NCBI GenBank assembly: GCA_036524115.1
Contig: DATDCY010000215.1
Location: 1-6,465, forward strand
Direction of reading: 5' to 3'
From: a bacterium
GTDB lineage: Bacteria; JAUVQV01; DATDCY01
DNA: 6,465 bases
Positions 5,203 through 6,465 of this stretch are shown piece by piece; the stretch's first letter is position 1, and each line of letters starts with the position of its first letter. The translations under genes were made by a program, and so were the position numbers. Under the pieces are notes generated by a model. It was given only the letters and a program-made list of their open reading frames with translations, searched no databases and was not told the origin of the DNA.

Positions 5203-6465
5203 TCACGATCTCGAAATCCCCCCTTCCCCCCTTTGCCAAAGGGGGAGAGGGGCGTTCCCAGGTGTCGCCAGCCGGGCCAGCTCCCGCCGATCCGGCTTCA
5301 TCCCCTCCGCGACGTCCGGCCAGGGCAGGTAGCGCACCGGCGCCTTGAAGCCGGGAAGCGTGCGGCGCAGGAACGCGCCGAGCGCGGCCGGATCAGGAAG
5401 GTGCCCGGAAGCCGTGCGCAGGAACGCGGCCGGGCGCGCGCCGAACTCGGCGTCGGGCACCGGCACGACGATCGCGTCCAGCGTGCCGGGGAAGTCCACC
5501 AGCGCGCGCTCGATCTCCTCCGGGTGGATGTTCTCGCCGCCGGAGACGAACATGTTGTCGCGCCGGCCGTCGACGACGAGCCGGCCCGCCGCGTCCAGGT
5601 GGCCAAGGTCGCCGGTGTGGAACCAACCGCCTCGGTCCCGGGCGGCGCGGACCTCCCCGCCCTCGAGGTAGCCCGCAAAGAGCGTGCGCCCGCGGACGAG
5701 GATCTCGCCGCCGGCGTCGAGCGCGATCTCGCGAAACGGCAGCGGGCGGCCGGCCGTGCGCAGCGCCTCCGGCGGGTCGCCGGGGCGGGTCGCGGCGGCC
5801 TGCGAGGCCGTCTCGGTCGAGCCGTAGCTGGTGACGAGGCGCGCGCCCAACCGCGCGGCCTCATCGAGCAGCGGCGCCGCCACCGGCCCGCCGCCGAGGA
5901 GCGCCGCCTTGAGCGAGCGCAGCGCCTCGCGGCCGCGCGCGTCGCCGAGCAACCGGAAGAGCTGCGTGGCAACGAGCGAGACGTGCGTGATGCCGCGGAC
6001 GAGGATCGCGTCCGCGAGCGGCTGGTCCCGGTCGGCGAGGACGACCGCCGCGCCGCCCTGGAGGCAGCGGAAGATCACCGCGAGGCCGCCGACGTGCCAC
6101 AGCGGCAGCGAGAGCAGCCAGCGGTCGCCGGGGCGCAGCGGGATGTTGCGGTTCGACCCGACGGCGCTCGCCCAGTGGTTGGCGAACGAGTGCAGCGCCG
6201 CTTTCGGCGCGCCGGTGCTTCCAGACGTAAAGACGATCGTCGCCGGCGCGTCGGGAATGAAGGGCGGGATGGCGCCGGAATCGCGGGCACCGCTCGCTCT
6301 CGGCTCGTCGCCGTAGCCGCCCGGCGATTGTGTCTCCGCGCCGGCGCTCCAGAACATCCGCGCGTCCAGCGGATCGATGCCGCCGGTCGCCGGCACCGCC
6401 GCGCCGTCCGCCGCGACCAGCCGCCGGCAGCCGACGCGCGCGAGCAGCGCGGGGACCGCCCCGGG
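5203..6465 (-). CDS. menE: o-succinylbenzoate-CoA ligase (MenE), N-terminus outside the window
   Basis: The minus-strand frame is open from the right edge to TGA 5203-5205, 420 codons, so the true start lies beyond 6465; the internal GTG at 6396 is not the start, since the frame continues upstream with plausible sequence (ALLARVGCRRLVAADGA). It is an ANL-superfamily adenylating enzyme. Numbering from the edge, the motifs are the phosphate loop TSGSTGAPK (80-88), LPLWHVGGLAV (120-130, the MenE-type variant of the A4 region), GGGPVAAPLL (171-180), YGSTE (204-208), GWFHTGD (270-276), GRRDNMFVSGGENIHPEEIE (290-309) and a C-terminal KPDRREL with the probable catalytic Lys390. MenE activates o-succinylbenzoate with ATP and CoA to OSB-CoA in menaquinone synthesis. 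From the motif position about 60-70 N-terminal residues are missing. The last 18 or so residues (GNAPLPLWQRGEGGISRS) extend past the usual end and come from a palindromic repeat. Other ANL ligases remain possible, but the HVGGL region and the neighbouring thioesterase favour MenE. Confidence 0.85.
   Translation of the reverse strand, partial: PGAVPALLARVGCRRLVAADGAAVPATGGIDPLDARMFWSAGAETQSPGGYGDEPRASGARDSGAIPPFIPDAPATIVFTSGSTGAPKAALHSFANHWASAVGSNRNIPLRPGDRWLLSLPLWHVGGLAVIFRCLQGGAAVVLADRDQPLADAILVRGITHVSLVATQLFRLLGDARGREALRSLKAALLGGGPVAAPLLDEAARLGARLVTSYGSTETASQAAATRPGDPPEALRTAGRPLPFREIALDAGGEILVRGRTLFAGYLEGGEVRAARDRGGWFHTGDLGHLDAAGRLVVDGRRDNMFVSGGENIHPEEIERALVDFPGTLDAIVVPVPDAEFGARPAAFLRTASGHLPDPAALGAFLRRTLPGFKAPVRYLPWPDVAEGMKPDRRELARLATPGNAPLPLWQRGEGGISRS
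5214..5252. repeat. Palindromic C-rich/G-rich repeat overlapping the menE 3' end
   Basis: After AAAT (5214-5217) there is a run of C with two TT interruptions, then TTTGCCAAA and G-rich sequence. CCCCCTTT (5227-5234) and AAAGGGGG (5238-5245) are perfect arms around GCC. CCCCT (5220-5224) and AGGGG (5248-5252) extend the stem beyond a two-base interruption (one possible G-T wobble, one mismatch). This resembles the dispersed 'CCCCCTTT-n-AAAGGGGG' intergenic repeats known from many environmental bacterial genomes. It lies between convergent genes and could act as a two-way transcription barrier, though no strong T-run follows on either strand. It falls within the menE reading frame and encodes part of its C-terminal tail. 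Confidence 0.75.

Overview
This is a GC-rich bacterial window with six genes, two of them cut by the window edges. All five complete or nearly complete genes can be placed in known families. The base composition, the Gld-type ABC transporter, the menaquinone-type ligase and a C-rich/G-rich palindromic repeat fit a high-GC environmental Gram-negative, for example a deltaproteobacterial-type lineage (Desulfobacterota or Myxococcota). The sequence alone does not fix the taxon.

Left block (1-3046, + strand) is a compact operon for a Gld-type ABC system. It holds the C-terminal end of an ATPase, a six-helix ABC-2 permease (GldF-like), a GldG-like membrane-anchored auxiliary protein, and a short DUF4340-type membrane-anchored protein. 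The last gene starts at a GTG that overlaps the GldG stop by four bases. Gaps are 4, 22 and -4 bases, so co-transcription and coupled translation are likely. The substrate is unknown. Outside Bacteroidetes, such clusters are common in organisms not known to glide.

Middle (3047-4625, + strand): an imperfect stem-loop and a TTGACA box separate the ABC operon from a polytopic GT-C-like membrane protein with a short C-terminal TPR tail (TMTC-like bacterial family). This gene uses A/T-ending codons far more than its neighbours (14 of its first 50 codons, against 0 of 50 in the GldG gene and 1 of 50 in the thioesterase gene). It may be a recent arrival or an accessory insertion.

Right block (4626-6465): a gap of about 147 bases with a possible -10 box and a perfect inverted repeat leads to a hotdog-fold acyl-CoA thioesterase (+). 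It meets tail to tail a menE-like o-succinylbenzoate-CoA ligase (-) that runs off the right edge. Together they suggest menaquinone synthesis: MenE makes OSB-CoA and the hotdog enzyme could hydrolyse DHNA-CoA (MenI role). A palindromic repeat lies inside the end of the menE reading frame and encodes its last residues.

I found no clear new system. The observations most worth following are the repeat-encoded tail of MenE, the compositional outlier gene, the thioesterase start and role, and the GTG-started, unusually short DUF4340 gene.
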